From Takashimella koratensis (lineage: Eukaryota; Basidiomycota; Tremellomycetes; Trichosporonales; Tetragoniomycetaceae), in assembly GCA_003116875.1 (NCBI GenBank), contig BCKT01000010.1, positions 124,001 through 188,000 of the forward strand: a DNA stretch of 64,000 nt, written 5' to 3'. The notes below the pieces were generated by a model. It saw nothing but the letters and a program-made list of their open reading frames with translations. It was not told the origin of the DNA and did no database searches. This document shows positions 45,601 to 57,008 of this stretch, one piece after another (position 1 is the stretch's first letter; each line of letters opens with the position of its first letter). Position numbers and translations under genes: made by a program.

Positions 45601-46130
45601 TGCGCCTTTTGTCTCTCCCTCTTCTCATCCAACCGCTTCCGCTGTTCCTCACTCATTTCCTTCTTGGACTGTTTTTTGTTGATCTTGGTTCCGCTCGCAG
45701 CAGCTTTGACTGCCTTGTCCGTGCCTTTATCGGGAACCACTTTGGCGTTTTTCGATTTGGAGGATGGGGCCGCCGTCGTAGAATCGAGGACGACAGCGCC
45801 CTTGCGAAGGGAGCTGGGTTCGGCCTCGTCCGCTGTGCTGTCGTCGTCCTCTACATCCTCCTCTTCTATTTCATCGTCACTCTCACTCCCCTCTGTAACG
45901 TTGTCGTCTCCCTCGGCAACCTCCTCATTCTCTTCCTCGTCCCCTCGCCGAGGTCCCCGCCGCCTCGCCCGTCGTGATTTCGCTTTGCGCTTTCCCGTCT
46001 CCTCAGCAGAGCCAAGAGGTTTGGACGAAGAGGCACCAGTGTCTTCAGGCGACGTATTGGCGATGTGTTGGGAAGAAGGGAGGTCGTGCGCCACGGCCGC
46101 TAGGGACGCAAGTGGTTCGTGATCGGTCAT
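42607..46130 (-). CDS. Barentsz/CASC3 (Btz domain) protein, exon junction complex or mRNA regulation
   Basis: Two exons, 46130..45510 and 45456..42607, give 1,156 residues. After an acidic, Lys/Arg-rich first part (REIs of RKAKSRRARRRGPRR type and a KRLDEKRERQKAQRK helix) comes a Btz/SELOR-like segment with SVPRVGQFWTHDTRLEEG, the sequence by which MLN51/Barentsz contacts eIF4AIII. RG-rich repeats (GGHAGRGGRGGRGG, GRGRGSGRGRG) surround it, as in RNA-binding proteins. The rest is low complexity, rich in Pro, Gln, His and Gly, with a C-terminal GGPAGGPADGPAGG repeat. There are no membrane segments. The role in mRNA fate is inferred from the Btz block; the long tail gives no clue. Confidence 0.7.
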
Positions 46131-47714
46131 CTGATGATGAAATCGTCAGTGAACTCTCGGGCATAGACAGGGATTGACCGCGAGGATTAGCTTCTGGATT
46201 GCATGTCTCGACTCACGATGGATATCAGCACGAGTCGAGTCGATTACGGTATTTTCGTAGAGCTGTAATGGGTTGCAGGGATAATGATGTCTTTGGCGAG
46301 GTGGTCAATGCGAGTCGGGGATGAAGACGGCAATCTACCAGCGCTGGTCTGTATGAAGTGAGGGAAGACTACAATCAGCACCTTCGCCGACATGTAGCTC
46401 GTATGATCAAGGGAAAGGTCGGTGCCATGGTGAGAGGAGGTAGCAAGGAGATGAAAGGATGAAAACTGACGTTTGATCGCTCTGGGGGACTAGAGACTAC
46501 TCCAGAGTGGGCGTGGATCGAATCAACGAGACGCCGAAAGTGGTTGCGGTGAAGTCTCGTCAAGTGGTCTTGACTCGACTTGAACTTGAACTTGGAATTG
46601 ACTTGAGTTGTTGAGTGAGAGTCGAGTTGGAAATGGGTAGACGAATTGCGTTTTGTAGGTTGGATCAACGACCAAGAGAGGAAAGGACCGGAATGCGAAA
46701 GGAAGAAAGGGAGGAACCAAGGTTGATTAATGGGTAGGGAAGATGAGATATCGTGAAGAGAGAGGATGTTATGAGAGCGTTAAAGCGTTAAGCGTCGTTG
46801 AAGCTATGCAGTGGTGAAGAACAAGAGACGAGACGAGGGGGTGATACGAGTTGGTGGGGGAAGATGTGTGAAAGAGGGATGAAGAAGCCAGAGTGGATCG
46901 GGAGAGACCGAGAAGGGGAGAGAGAGTAAGGAAGGGAAGGAGCCGCTATACCTGGAAAGGCAAGACGAGTTCCGGTCGGCGAGAGAGGTGACGAGCACCG
47001 ATGACTTCCGACTTGCTGCTGATGACTATACTGAGGATGAAGGGATCGGTAAGACCGGAGAACACTCGTCAGCGTTTGATGTTGTATATTATATATGGGA
47101 TTACTGGGTATTGGGTATTTGCCACCCGCTGCTGATTCTACGTCACACGCTCACCTCCAACTCGGTCTTTGTCTTTCCTTGAACCGCGCCGTCGTTGAGG
47201 GGAGAGAAGAGAGAAGAAACGGGCGGTATCGATGGTCCAGCAACTGAATGAGGACGGAGAAGGGGGTTGGGGTTGGCGGGAGGTGGGAGATGGGAGAGAG
47301 GGTCAAGGCAAGTAAGTGGAGGCTCACCTCACGGTCGGGTGACTCGTCCCGAGTGGAGGCAGATGAGATCCCCAGGGTGGAGGCGTGGATTAGGACCACA
47401 ACCCTGCTATCCTAATTCCATATTGGGGGGTTTGTAATTACCCCATTGAAAGTTGATTACTATCCAGGTACAGTATGCTTAAAACCCACCCCATCCAAGC
47501 CTAGTCCTGGTCAAATTTCAACGTTCCTTTGCTGTCTCTTGATCCTTCTTGTCCAACTTTCCATTGCTCAGCTCACTTCATTGCTCAACTCATCTTAATC
47601 CACTCCACCCCATCTTTTCATCTCTATATATCGACTACCTCTCCTATATACTGCTGTGTCCCTCTACTTTTCTTAATCCGCCTCGACCCGCTTCTCAATC
47701 TCGGCACGATACAG
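46131..47714. other. Intergenic / leader region, no gene supported
   Basis: About 1.6 kb between the starts of two divergent genes. The minus-strand frame at 46375..46668 and others are short with no domain. A TATATATC string lies at 47625..47632, before the J-protein gene. Some of the J-protein's first exon must lie here but I could not locate its ATG. Confidence 0.4.
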
Positions 47715-48476
47715 CCCGAGATCGACTACTTTGCCGTTCTCGGCCTCTCCTCGGGCCCTTCCTCCTCTTCCCTTACATCTCTCCCTGCCCTTCCCTCTTC
47801 CCCACCCCCTACCTCTCTAGTCCAAGCATCATGGCGTCGCCTTGTCCTTCTCCACCACCCCGACAAGGCTCGTGACCCTACCACCTCCTCACACAATCCC
47901 CCCATTACCTCGTCCATCCCCACCACTACCTCCACCACCACCACTACCACCTCCACTTCCTCTTCATCTGCCTCGTCCCCACCTGGTACATCCAGTACCC
48001 CCATCGATATCGTCCTAATCAACGAAGCACGTCGAATTCTTCTCTCTCCCGACCTTTACGCCCAGTACCGGTCTGCCCGACTTCTTTTCCTCTCGTCCTC
48101 TGACAACTCATCTTCCGAACACCCAAGTCGCAGTGATCAATCTCGATCTCACTTTCCTCGAGTTCGAGAACACATTTCGCTCTCACTTTTCACTCCTCAC
48201 TATACCGAGTCGAGCCTTCCTTCTCTACAACCTCATATCACCACCGAGGCGGAGATCAACCCCGTGGCAAGCGCCGACGCCGACGCCGATACCGATACCG
48301 ATACCGAGCGTGAACCGATGCGGTATACCCACCCGTGTCGATGTGGAGCCGAGTTCGAGATCACACTCGACCAGCTAGAGAAAGGGGTCGAGGTCGTTGG
48401 ATGTGGTGGGTGCGGCGAATGGGTAGGGGTCGAGTATGAGGAGGTTGTTGATGGTCACGACGGGGAGGACTGTTGA
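47715..48476 (+). CDS. DPH4: Dph4-type J protein with CSL zinc finger (start unresolved)
   Basis: Dph4/Jjj3 supplies electrons and chaperone function for the first step of diphthamide synthesis on eEF2. The J domain begins EIDYFAVLGL and holds the HPD triad in LLHHPDKA, split from helix IV (INEARRILLSPDLYAQYR) by a long Ser/Thr-rich insert. The C-terminal zinc finger is CRCGAEFEITLDQLEKG followed by GCGGCGEW, the CSL (DPH-type) pattern. The frame is open upstream to 47529 but contains no ATG. I start the entry at a possible splice acceptor (ACAG at 47711..47714). The true first exon is not identified. A short repeat, DADADTDTDTE, precedes the zinc finger. Confidence 0.8.
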   Translation, partial: PEIDYFAVLGLSSGPSSSSLTSLPALPSSPPPTSLVQASWRRLVLLHHPDKARDPTTSSHNPPITSSIPTTTSTTTTTTSTSSSSASSPPGTSSTPIDIVLINEARRILLSPDLYAQYRSARLLFLSSSDNSSSEHPSRSDQSRSHFPRVREHISLSLFTPHYTESSLPSLQPHITTEAEINPVASADADADTDTDTEREPMRYTHPCRCGAEFEITLDQLEKGVEVVGCGGCGEWVGVEYEEVVDGHDGEDC

Positions 48477-49215
48477 AGGTGACGATAACGGTAGGGAGGG
48501 TGGAGAACGTGGGTAGATTTGGTTGAGGCATGACCTCTCTTCGCCCCGACTTTCCCGCTGGGTCCGAGAATAGACATAGATAACACATCTGCAACTGTTG
48601 TATCACTACTTCATGCACATCAGGACCTCTTTCACCTTTCCCCAGGGGATAGCATCCAACCCTCCTGTCGCGAGTCGAGGCCGTCTTTGCCTTCCACTCC
48701 ACTTGTCTAACATGAGCACAAAAATGGCATCAAGAACTATTTAAAAATAACATGATAAACATGATCAACGATCCCTCCCGCGTGGAACAAAGCCCTCTTG
48801 GCGGGTTTATCACTGTTCGAAAAAGTGCAGAGATGGTGCAGAGATATGAATTTGGGATAGGCGGAGGTATGAAACAGTGTCCTCCCGATCGTGAGGAGAC
48901 GAAAAGATGAATGGGGGAGGAAGTTGAGGTGGTAAGGGTGAGGGTGTGGGTGAGGGTGACGTTAAGTGGTCGTTTGACTCGACGAAGCGAGCCTTTCGAA
49001 GAGAAGAGTGAAAAACTATAATTGAGAAAAATCGTGGTAATCTAGATCTCCTATCCCCTTGAGCGGGGGTCGTAAGCCCACTCCACCGCCTACAGTGGTG
49101 CTCCCCGCCCCTATTCCGCTCCGATCTACCTGCCTCCATCACCCAGCCCACCTCGAGATTGAGGTCTACCTACTCCCCATCGTCCTCCCTCTCTAGTCAA
49201 CCCAAGAGTAGAAGA
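48477..49215. other. Intergenic, convergent 3' ends
   Basis: About 740 bases between the stops of the J-protein gene and ERG3. No gene is seen; 48905..48965 contains a GGGTGAGGGTG-type direct repeat. Confidence 0.4.
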
Positions 49216-50468
49216 CTACTCCTTACGGTCCTTGACGATCGGGTTGTTGTTCTCGTCCACCAGTCCCTTCTGACGCATGACTCTAAGAGCGTCGTTGAGT
49301 GGGTCAAGAGCGGGAACGGGGTCTCGGTGGGAATGGTAGTATTTGTCGGCCCATGTAAAGTACTGCGTCCGTTAGCGCGGGTCGTGGACGGAAAGGGAAG
49401 AGTTGAAAGTATGAGGCATGGATTATGAAGAGGAGAGAGGAGAGGACTAGAGGGAACAGGGGAGGACATGGAGGGATTGGGAAATGAGAGAACGGTGGTA
49501 ATCACTCACTTGACCATAGTTGCAGGTAAAATAGATGTGGTGAAGCGTGTGGTGAGCTGGCGAGTTGATAAACTTCTCCCAGAACTGGCCACTGAGCATG
49601 TCACCGTCGTGGATGAAGATGGTCCAGAGCTGAACGAAGATGAACATGCCGAGGTAGAGGAGTCGGTGCATGGGGAAGAGGAAAGGAAAGAGGCTGTGAC
49701 TTGTTAGCAAGGGAGTCATTGACGATTCGACGAGACCCGGACTGGTCCCGGGGAGTAGGATAGGGGATAGGTTTTTGCTCGCGAGAATGGGCCGGACTAG
49801 TGAGAACTCCCGACTCACTGATAAGGAACCGACTGGGAGTACCCGTCGATCGGGTGGAACGCGAGCGCCGCGAATGGAGTCGGGACGATCCACTTGTGGT
49901 GTGGCTTGTGAATCTGCTTGTAGATCAAAGGGTGGTGCAAGATCCTATGAATCCAGTAGATTGCGAAATCCGTGAAGAAGAGAAACCATACTGCGCTAAA
50001 GATGAAGTAGGCCCAACCCATATCGGAGATGTTGTTGTAGAGCATACTGTAACCTCTAACTTCGCCTAGGAACCAAGGGACGGTGAGGACGTCGATACAT
50101 GGCATGGCGATGAGGGACGAGACAATTTCCTGTCGGACTTGGTTCTTGAGGAACTTTGGGTGGTATTCGAGTCGACGGTCGAAGACAAAGTAGTAAGAGA
50201 GAGAGGCGAAGAGGAAGTACATGATCGCTGCGCCCGTGACGGCCACGAAGAGGAGTGAGGCAGCTTGTCGCGCAATGTGGTCTCGAGGGAGAAGAGAGGT
50301 GGTGAGGGATGAAAGGGGAAGAGGGGAGGACCCGTCGTCAAAGTAGTGAGAGGAATTGAGGGCGGAAGCGGAAGTAGGTGTGAGAGAGGCGAGAGAAGGG
50401 GAAGGGAGAAGGTACGCGTACACTTTGTCGAACGCGTACTCATCGCAGTATTCGAGAACGAGATCCAT
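49216..50468 (-). CDS. ERG3: C-5 sterol desaturase
   Basis: ERG3 introduces the C5-C6 double bond in ergosterol synthesis at the ER membrane. Three exons, 50468..49819, 49693..49510 and 49362..49216, give 326 residues. The three histidine boxes of the fatty acid hydroxylase superfamily are WIHRILHH, HKPHHKW and HHTLHH, in the right order and spacing. Family blocks FDRRLEYHPKFLKNQVRQEI and WFLGEVRGYSMLYNNI are present, with several hydrophobic segments between. The C-terminal YHSHRDPVPALDPLNDAL and a lysine-rich end (VKDRKE, ER-retention-like) fit. The first ATG in frame is 50468; upstream in-frame codons lack ATG. Confidence 0.94.
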
Positions 50469-51864
50469 GGTGGCGAGGTGGGGGATGGGTTGGGTTGGGG
50501 TTGGAGTAGAAGAGATGGTAAGAGAAGTGGTGGTTACTGGTCGCTCGGAGACGATAAGGTGTAGGAGGGGAAGAGGCACTGATCTATCGGTCGATATCGG
50601 GCGGAACCGCAGGGCGACCGGTCGGTGAGGGCGGAGGGGAAAAGGTGTTCGTGCTGTCGTCGATACGGGCGTGACTCGGACCGTCTAGAACTCTATTTGA
50701 GAGAAGGGACTGCCCAGTGAGGTTGGAGGCAAGTGTCCGTCGGGCTGCGCGCTGATCGATGGGCGGAGGTGGGTTAAAGGGGTGAGAACGGGGTATGAGC
50801 GGCGGTGGATCGTGTGCTTTTTTGCCGCTGCTCGTGCGGCGTCGAGTGGGAGGTTGGTTGAGGGTCGGGTCGGGAGGTTACGGTGATTGCTAGTGACTGG
50901 GTCGAGTTGAGGAGAGTTGATGTAGAGTTGGTCAAGGGAGGATTAAAAGAGCGTGCTGGGTGGACAAAGGAGACGGAGAGGTGTGAGAAGACGAGGTGAG
51001 GTGAGATGGGATGAATGGGATGGGTAGGGGAAGGGGGAGGCGCAGATGGTGATAGGGGTTGAGATGGTGAGGTTGATGAGAAGGGAGGAGAAAATGAAGA
51101 TTGATGGATGGACCGAGGGTGAGACGAACCGAGCCAAGCCAAAGCCAAAGCCAAAGCCAGGTCCAGGTCTAGAGCGCGAAAACATTCGTCCAGCTCTGCA
51201 TACATTACAGTACATTGCCGCTCTACTCGGACCTCACCCAATGGACCAAACACCTCCACCCCCACCCCCATCTGCAGTAGCAGGTGCAGTTTGTACCCGT
51301 ACCCGTACCCGTAGCCAACCGCGACCCAAGCCCCGCTGGCAGGAATTAAAATTGTACTCGTGTATCTGTTTGTTGACCGAGCGTGAGAGTGCCGCATGCC
51401 ACGAATCGTACCACCTTTTTTTCTCTCTCCCTTCGCTTTCCGACCCTGAATCACGACCTTCCGAACTACCCCGGCCCTCTGCTCCTGCGCCTGACCCCCC
51501 GTTGACCCTTGCCGAGCCGCCCGACCGTAGTTCAGGGTCGAGAACAACTATCAATCATCACAACATCAACAAGCAAGCACCCTGTTCTGCTCCCGAGTAA
51601 AACACAAAACACGGTCAGGGGGACTGCGCGAGTCACTTTCAGTCTCCTTTGTCTCCTGCGTCCTGCCTCCTGCGACCCACCCCATTCTAACCTCCCCTTG
51701 GATACGTCGCATCCCCCATGGTCTATAGCAAGCATCTACGCAGTGCACAATCACAACCTCGAGTCGTGTCTAGCCGTGTGCAATAGTTGATCTCGGCCAC
51801 CTGAATCAGAGCAGTATCTCACCCCGCGCTTGATCCTGGCCTACTCTCACTCCCAATAGACCCC
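50469..51864. other. Long upstream region of ERG3, low complexity
   Basis: About 1.4 kb with no supported gene. Open frames on both strands (for example 51046..51600 plus) are repeats in disguise: AGCCAA hexamers near 51133..51162, TACCCG hexamers near 51293..51314 and poly-purine tracts near 50990..51100. Confidence 0.45.
51293..51314. repeat. TACCCG hexanucleotide repeat
   Basis: Between three and four perfect copies in tandem in the ERG3 upstream region. Confidence 0.7.
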
Positions 51865-54044
51865 TCACCAAAGCGCGTTCATAACTTGGAGACTCAACTC
51901 GACACCAAGGAACGTCGCGGCCTAAACCCATCGACCCAACATGTCAGCAAAATTCACAACACTTCATTCTGCCGCTCTCTCTCTCCCGTTCCTCGCAAGA
52001 CATTTCGCTCCCTCAGCGTGTTTGTTACTCCTCAACCAGCTTCGTCTCGTCCTTTGGCCCACTCACATTCGCAGGGAACGCTCTCGCCATGGCCGGTCCG
52101 AACCCCTTCCAGAGCGCAGGAACACCGTCCGCCGCGATCAACTTGCGCGCGCAATCGAGGAAACCCGTGTACGTCCCATGCGGCGCTGACTGAAGCCTTG
52201 ACTTGATCGTCTGTTCATTTCCACCGCCCATCGTATCGTCACAACGACGTAGGCGAGTCATGTCAGCGTGTCTCGCTTGTGCTTGTGGATCAAGTGCGAG
52301 GAGCAGAGAAGGGAAAATAGTGAGGGGAAGACTGCACTTGTTCACTTACGTCGGGAGGGATGGCAAGTGACCACATCGCGACACCGGCACAGCCTCCAGC
52401 GAACATGACCGCGGGCAAGCTGAGAGGAGGCGCAGCGGCCGTCTCGCCAGAAGGTAAGACCGGGGGAGGAGCGGAGAGACGTTTCTTGATGTATTCGTAA
52501 GTGGCAAAGTAGCTGTGGGCCGAGCACCGAGCGACGAGCAACGAGCGACGAACGAAGCGAAGTAGCGAGGTAGCGAGGTGCGAGGGTACCGTGGAGGGTG
52601 GGCGATGAGGGAGATGGAGAGGGCAGTACAACAGTGCGAAGCACGCGAGAAGCACCATCAACATAGCAGGAGAAAGAATCATGAGGGCGGAGAGAGACGG
52701 TCAGCACAAATCCAGCCTTGTCTCTGGTCCACCAGCACCCAAGAACATGTTCAGACCCAACTCACACAGCGCTTCCAGGGCCATCACGAGCCAAGGTCGC
52801 TCCTGTTCCTCTAAAGATCGAGCGCAACCCTCCTTCGGCGTAAAGTTTTCGCAAGACGTCGATAGGTCCCGAATAAGCTGGTTTCCCACCTTGTCCTTGG
52901 ACCTGTAACCCGTCAGCGTGGGGGTATCGTATACCCAGTGCTGAGTGCCCAGGGCCCAGGGATCACCACCAGTATGAGCCACGACTTACTTGGAGCAAAA
53001 CCTTGACTCGCTCAGCGGGCCCAGCAACCAACGTAGCAGGAACAGCACTGAACCCGCCAGCAAAAGCCAGTTCACCAAGTGATAGATGAGCATCGGTCCG
53101 GTTCGGGGTCGCAGCGTAGACAATACGTTTGCCGAGGTCGTAGCCCTAAAACGGCACGACGAGTGAAGCGAGGCGTGTCGTGAGTTGGAATAGGGAATGT
53201 TGGAATGTTGAGAAGGTAGGAAGTGAGAGATGGGGTAAGCGCAGATCCAAAGAAAGCGAGGTCGAAGAAAGGATAAGAGAGGGTGTGATCGAGTATGTAG
53301 AGAATCACCGACATACCCAGAAAGAAATGGCAAAGATCGGTGTCACACCAACAAGAGGAGGGATCATCCCTCTGTACATTCTGTACCTCGTCAGCTTTCA
53401 ACTCTTCACTACACACCGATGCTTTTCGGCGCGCTCGATTGAAATCAAAATCAAGGACCATCTCGGCCGTTCCGCTTGCTCGGTTGTACGTCTCCCACGC
53501 CTCACTGCGCTCGGCTGCTCAGACTCACCCCCTAACTCCATCCCTGGCCAGAGTCTTTCGAACTACATCCAAAGCACCAGTATACGTCCCCGGTGCAGCG
53601 GTTTGGAGTCGGGTCTTGGTCAAGTCGAATGGATGGCCAACGAGTACGACCGCGATCTGTGAGGTTGGGACGGAGCGTGCGAGCGTTCGAGCGTGCGAGC
53701 GTAGTGAGCACGCGAGGGATCGAGGGAGCGAGAGCGCGAGAGCGAGAGCGCGAGGGAGAGGGCGCGACGGAGAGGGCGCGACGGAGCAAGGGAGAGGGAG
53801 AGCGATTGAGTACGCAAGGAGGTAGATACCATAGTAAGAGCAGGTAACCCAGGCAAGGGCAAGGCAAAGGAAAGTCAGCAAAAGTTCGCTTATTCAAGAC
53901 GAGTCGGGATGATGATGATCTCTGATAACTTACACCACCGCAACCACCGGAGAGGAAGGATTTGATCGGGTCAACAGTCTGTTTAGGACCACCACTGCCG
54001 CTGTTGCTGCCGGTAGACGCTACTTCAGCGCCTTCGTCTGACAT
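51865..54044 (-). CDS. Mitochondrial carnitine/acylcarnitine carrier
   Basis: The carrier exchanges acyl-carnitine for carnitine across the inner membrane. Eight exons, 54044..53934, 53656..53529, 53380..53317, 53145..52990, 52902..52766, 52512..52350, 52210..52067 and 51921..51865, give 319 residues. Three mitochondrial carrier repeats are visible with their signatures PFDLTKTRLQ, PAERVKVLLQ and PPDTIKSRLQ. Each lies at the end of the first helix of its repeat. The third repeat, with APHGTYTGFLDCARKLI, and the GTYTGALDVVRKTL of the first match the carnitine carrier branch (CRC1/acuH). The last exon is tiny and encodes AATFLGVELSLQVMNALW. It works with the carnitine acetyltransferase at 6579. 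Confidence 0.93.
53680..53812. repeat. GAGCG/GCGAGA low-complexity repeat inside intron 1
   Basis: Imperfect GAGCGTGCGAGCG and GAGAGCGCGAG units fill much of the first intron of the carnitine carrier gene, producing long false open frames on both strands. Confidence 0.65.
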
Positions 54045-55428
54045 CTCGAGAAAGTTGATGAGCTGGAGTGTTGGGGAGTGGACAAGTGTGCGTGCTGTAT
54101 TACGAGAAAGGAGCGAACGAGGGACAATTGAGTCGAGTCAGCGTGGGTTGGCTGGGTTGGGTGGGTGAATGAAGATGGCGAGGAGAGCGAAGCGGGACGA
54201 AGAGGTGGACAGCCGAGGTGATCAGAGATGAATAAGTGGAGAGAAGAAGAGAAGGGGGAAGAGAGACGTTGAGGAATGTTTTATAAACCCCACAACCGAT
54301 CTCAACTTGAGCCAGCGATACCAAGTACTGTTCTACTACTACTCGTTCATTCAAACGCGCTTGCTTCGTCGTCACTCCTTTTTTTCTTATTCTTTTCTTT
54401 TTTTCGGCCCCTTTTTGTACCGATTTTTCCCTTTTCTCCCTAGTTCCCCCGGTTGAACACTTGGGTTTCGTTACCGGGCACCTCACCACCTCACCTTCCA
54501 GTCACTTGGCAAGGATCACCCAGCAACGGCCGTTAAACGCCGTCCATGTCCGAACGGCCGTGTCGGCTTCTTCGTTTCTTCCCACCTACCACCACTCGGA
54601 AAGACACCGCTGTGACTGAGGATGAGGCTGTGACTGGGGCTGGGGCTGTGACTGGGGCTGGGGCTGGGGCTGAGGCTGGGGCTACTCACCTCACTCCCTT
54701 GATCGGGCGCGGGAGCTAGGCCGGGAGACCGTTTCTGAATTCAGAGTTTATTTCCCCGCTTCCCCCTCAGCCCCGTCCCATCAGCCAGAAGACACCCGAG
54801 GACCGCTTCACGTCACGACGTAGGATGGTAGGATGGGGTAGATGTATCGCCTACCCCTCCCTCTCTCTCCGTATTTCGCTCCCAGTCACCTGTGTTGTTC
54901 ATATCACGTTGCTCGTGTGACCGGGTCTTGCCATCCAATCACTATGGATCCAAAGCGCAACAGTATGAGCAGTGCATGGCCTTTGAAGTGTGAAGAGTGC
55001 ATGACCTTCGAAGCAAACGTCAGACCCCCCAAGCGATATAGCGCCATACACTTCTGCCCAGGCTCATAATTCACACCATACTGCATAACACATCCCCCCA
55101 CTTTTGAAAAACATATTTTGATTGTTTCTTCTCCATAGACACACGACATAAGAAGATACGGCTGGGACCATGGATCATTGACCATTGTCCTCGACCGAGA
55201 ATATAGAAGAGAGCATGAGGGTAGAGGTAGAGGGGTAGGGGTAGAGGAAGAGAGAAGAACGGGGCAAGCGCGGTTCGGCATTACTTTGAGAGCGGGCAGC
55301 GGCGAGCGATAGGTAGAGATTAGGAGGATAAGAGAAGCCAAGGACGAGAGGTGGATGTATAGTTGGGTGAATGGGCTCGCCCGAGGTTGTAGACGAGGGA
55401 CGAAGACCTGTCATACACCGCCCGCCGC
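54045..55428. other. Intergenic, promoter of the carnitine carrier and 3' flank of VTC1
   Basis: About 1.4 kb with no supported gene. It contains the GGGGCT repeat at 54617..54684. Pyrimidine-rich stretches with T and C runs at 54375..54440 resemble a strong promoter leader. Confidence 0.4.
54617..54684. repeat. GGGGCT/GAGGCT hexamer repeat
   Basis: About ten copies of GGGGCT, GAGGCT or GTGACT in tandem. Confidence 0.75.
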
Positions 55429-57008
55429 TTAGTTCTTGGCAAAAGAGATGATAAAGTTGATCAACACGCAGACTGTGAATGGTCAGCTATATCCAGAGAT
55501 AGGTTTCCTCCACAACACCCAACCCCACTCCTGACGCCGTGCCCATCTCCCAAGTACCAGTCTCTTCCAATGGACTCCCGACCTCTTTTCGCCATGCCTC
55601 CCTTGTCGGTTGCGAGTCTGCCCCGATAGTCCTCCGAGTTCTAGGTCCAACCCGTCCTCCAACTCAATTCTCAAACCCCTCGTCATATCGCCGCTCCTTC
55701 CTCGGAGGTGCCCCTTTCTCCGTGCTCATCTCCCCCTATCTCCATTTAAACGACACTTACGCGTGAGAACACCAGTGAGGATGAACTAAGGAAATTGTCA
55801 GCGCCCATCCAATCTTTCAATCAAAGTACCACCTTCCATCAAGCCCAGAACCCAGAGACACCCAGACTTACCGGCCCAACACGGTCACCGTAGGTCGTCG
55901 AGTCACGAGTGGAGATGGATCGCGCACGGAAGTGGAATTGGTACAGCGCGTAGGTCATCACGCCGATAGCTGGTGAGATTAGAACGGTACTAGCGAGAAG
56001 AGATAATGGTCAAGAGTGGTGAGTATGAGAGGGATAGATGGTGAATAGGAAAGTAGGCGCAGAGACGTACCGATGGCGGTGTAGAAGCACGCCATGATTC
56101 GGCTGAACTAATGGGGTGTGAGCGTGGCAATACTTGCAGTTGGTTGGTAGAGGATAAGAAACGGGGTCGGGATCCTAGCCGTCAACTAGAACGAGACGAG
56201 TGACTCCATGATGGGGACATGGGTGACGAAAAGTGGGGCAGAATCTACGCCAAAGGGAGAAAGAGGGAAGCAGACTTAGTACCCATCCTAAACTTACTTT
56301 GTCACCAAAGGTGAGCATACCAATGGAGAGACCGCCAATGTAGACGGCAATGTGAAGCCAAGAGAGGAAAGTACGCCTAGGGAGGGTTAGTAGGTCAAGT
56401 GCGGGGAGAGGTCGGGAGCGGGAGTCAAGGTGGTGATATCAGTGAGGAAGAGGGGAGGAAGATGAACGAGGAGGGTGTCTTCCACACGCGGGAGGAAGGA
56501 GGTGATCACTCGCGAGGGAATTGGACAAATGGGGAGAACCGATAGTCATAAAGAGAGCAGCAAAGTGGCCGAGCTGAAGAATGATAACGGGGGAGGAATC
56601 ACTCACTCGTTGGCGAAGAAGACCTTGGGCTCGACACGAACGGGGAGAGCGATACGCTAGAGGGTGTCAGTTAGAGTTTTGATGGGTTATTGATTTGCAC
56701 TGCGGGACGAAAGATGAAGTGAAGGGAGGACGAGGGAGAGGAGAGGGATGCGGGTTGGACAAGGAGCGCGCGGTGCGCTGAGATGATGAGGATAGCACAG
56801 GAGAAAAGGAGAAGTGAGTGAGAGGAGAAGTGATGTATGGAATGCAGATGAGGTAGGAGTAGGATGGGAGAAGAGAGTGGTGGATAGATGTGAGAAGTAA
56901 AGAGGCACGCGGGTGGAGGAGAGGACGAGGAGTGAGGAGAAGGAGATGGAGATGGAGGAGATGCAATACTTTGTTGGCGGTACGCTGGAGGAGAGGCTGG
57001 GTCGACAT
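55429..57008 (-). CDS. VTC1: Vacuolar transporter chaperone subunit 1
   Basis: Vtc1 is the small three-helix subunit of the polyphosphate polymerase complex at the vacuole membrane. Seven exons, 57008..56970, 56656..56607, 56376..56298, 56107..56071, 55969..55872, 55785..55761 and 55472..55429, give 123 residues. The protein reads MSTQPLLQRTANK, then RIALPVRVEPKVFFANERT, FLSWLHIAVYIGG, a loop with FGDK, TYALYQFHFRARSI with the conserved basic patch, GDRVGP and INFIISFAKN. This is almost the textbook VTC1 layout (DUF202). Small exons of 25-50 nt made it invisible as a single open frame. Intron 1 is 313 nt, unusually long here. Confidence 0.93.

Noticed and set aside
46375..46668. 97-codon minus-strand frame ahead of the Barentsz-like gene
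   Set aside because: Low-information Ser/His-rich peptide with no support; probably promoter or leader.
50774..51600. Frames of 257 and 184 codons upstream of ERG3
   Set aside because: Composition reflects hexamer and polypurine repeats; no domain, no splice partners and overlapping on opposite strands.
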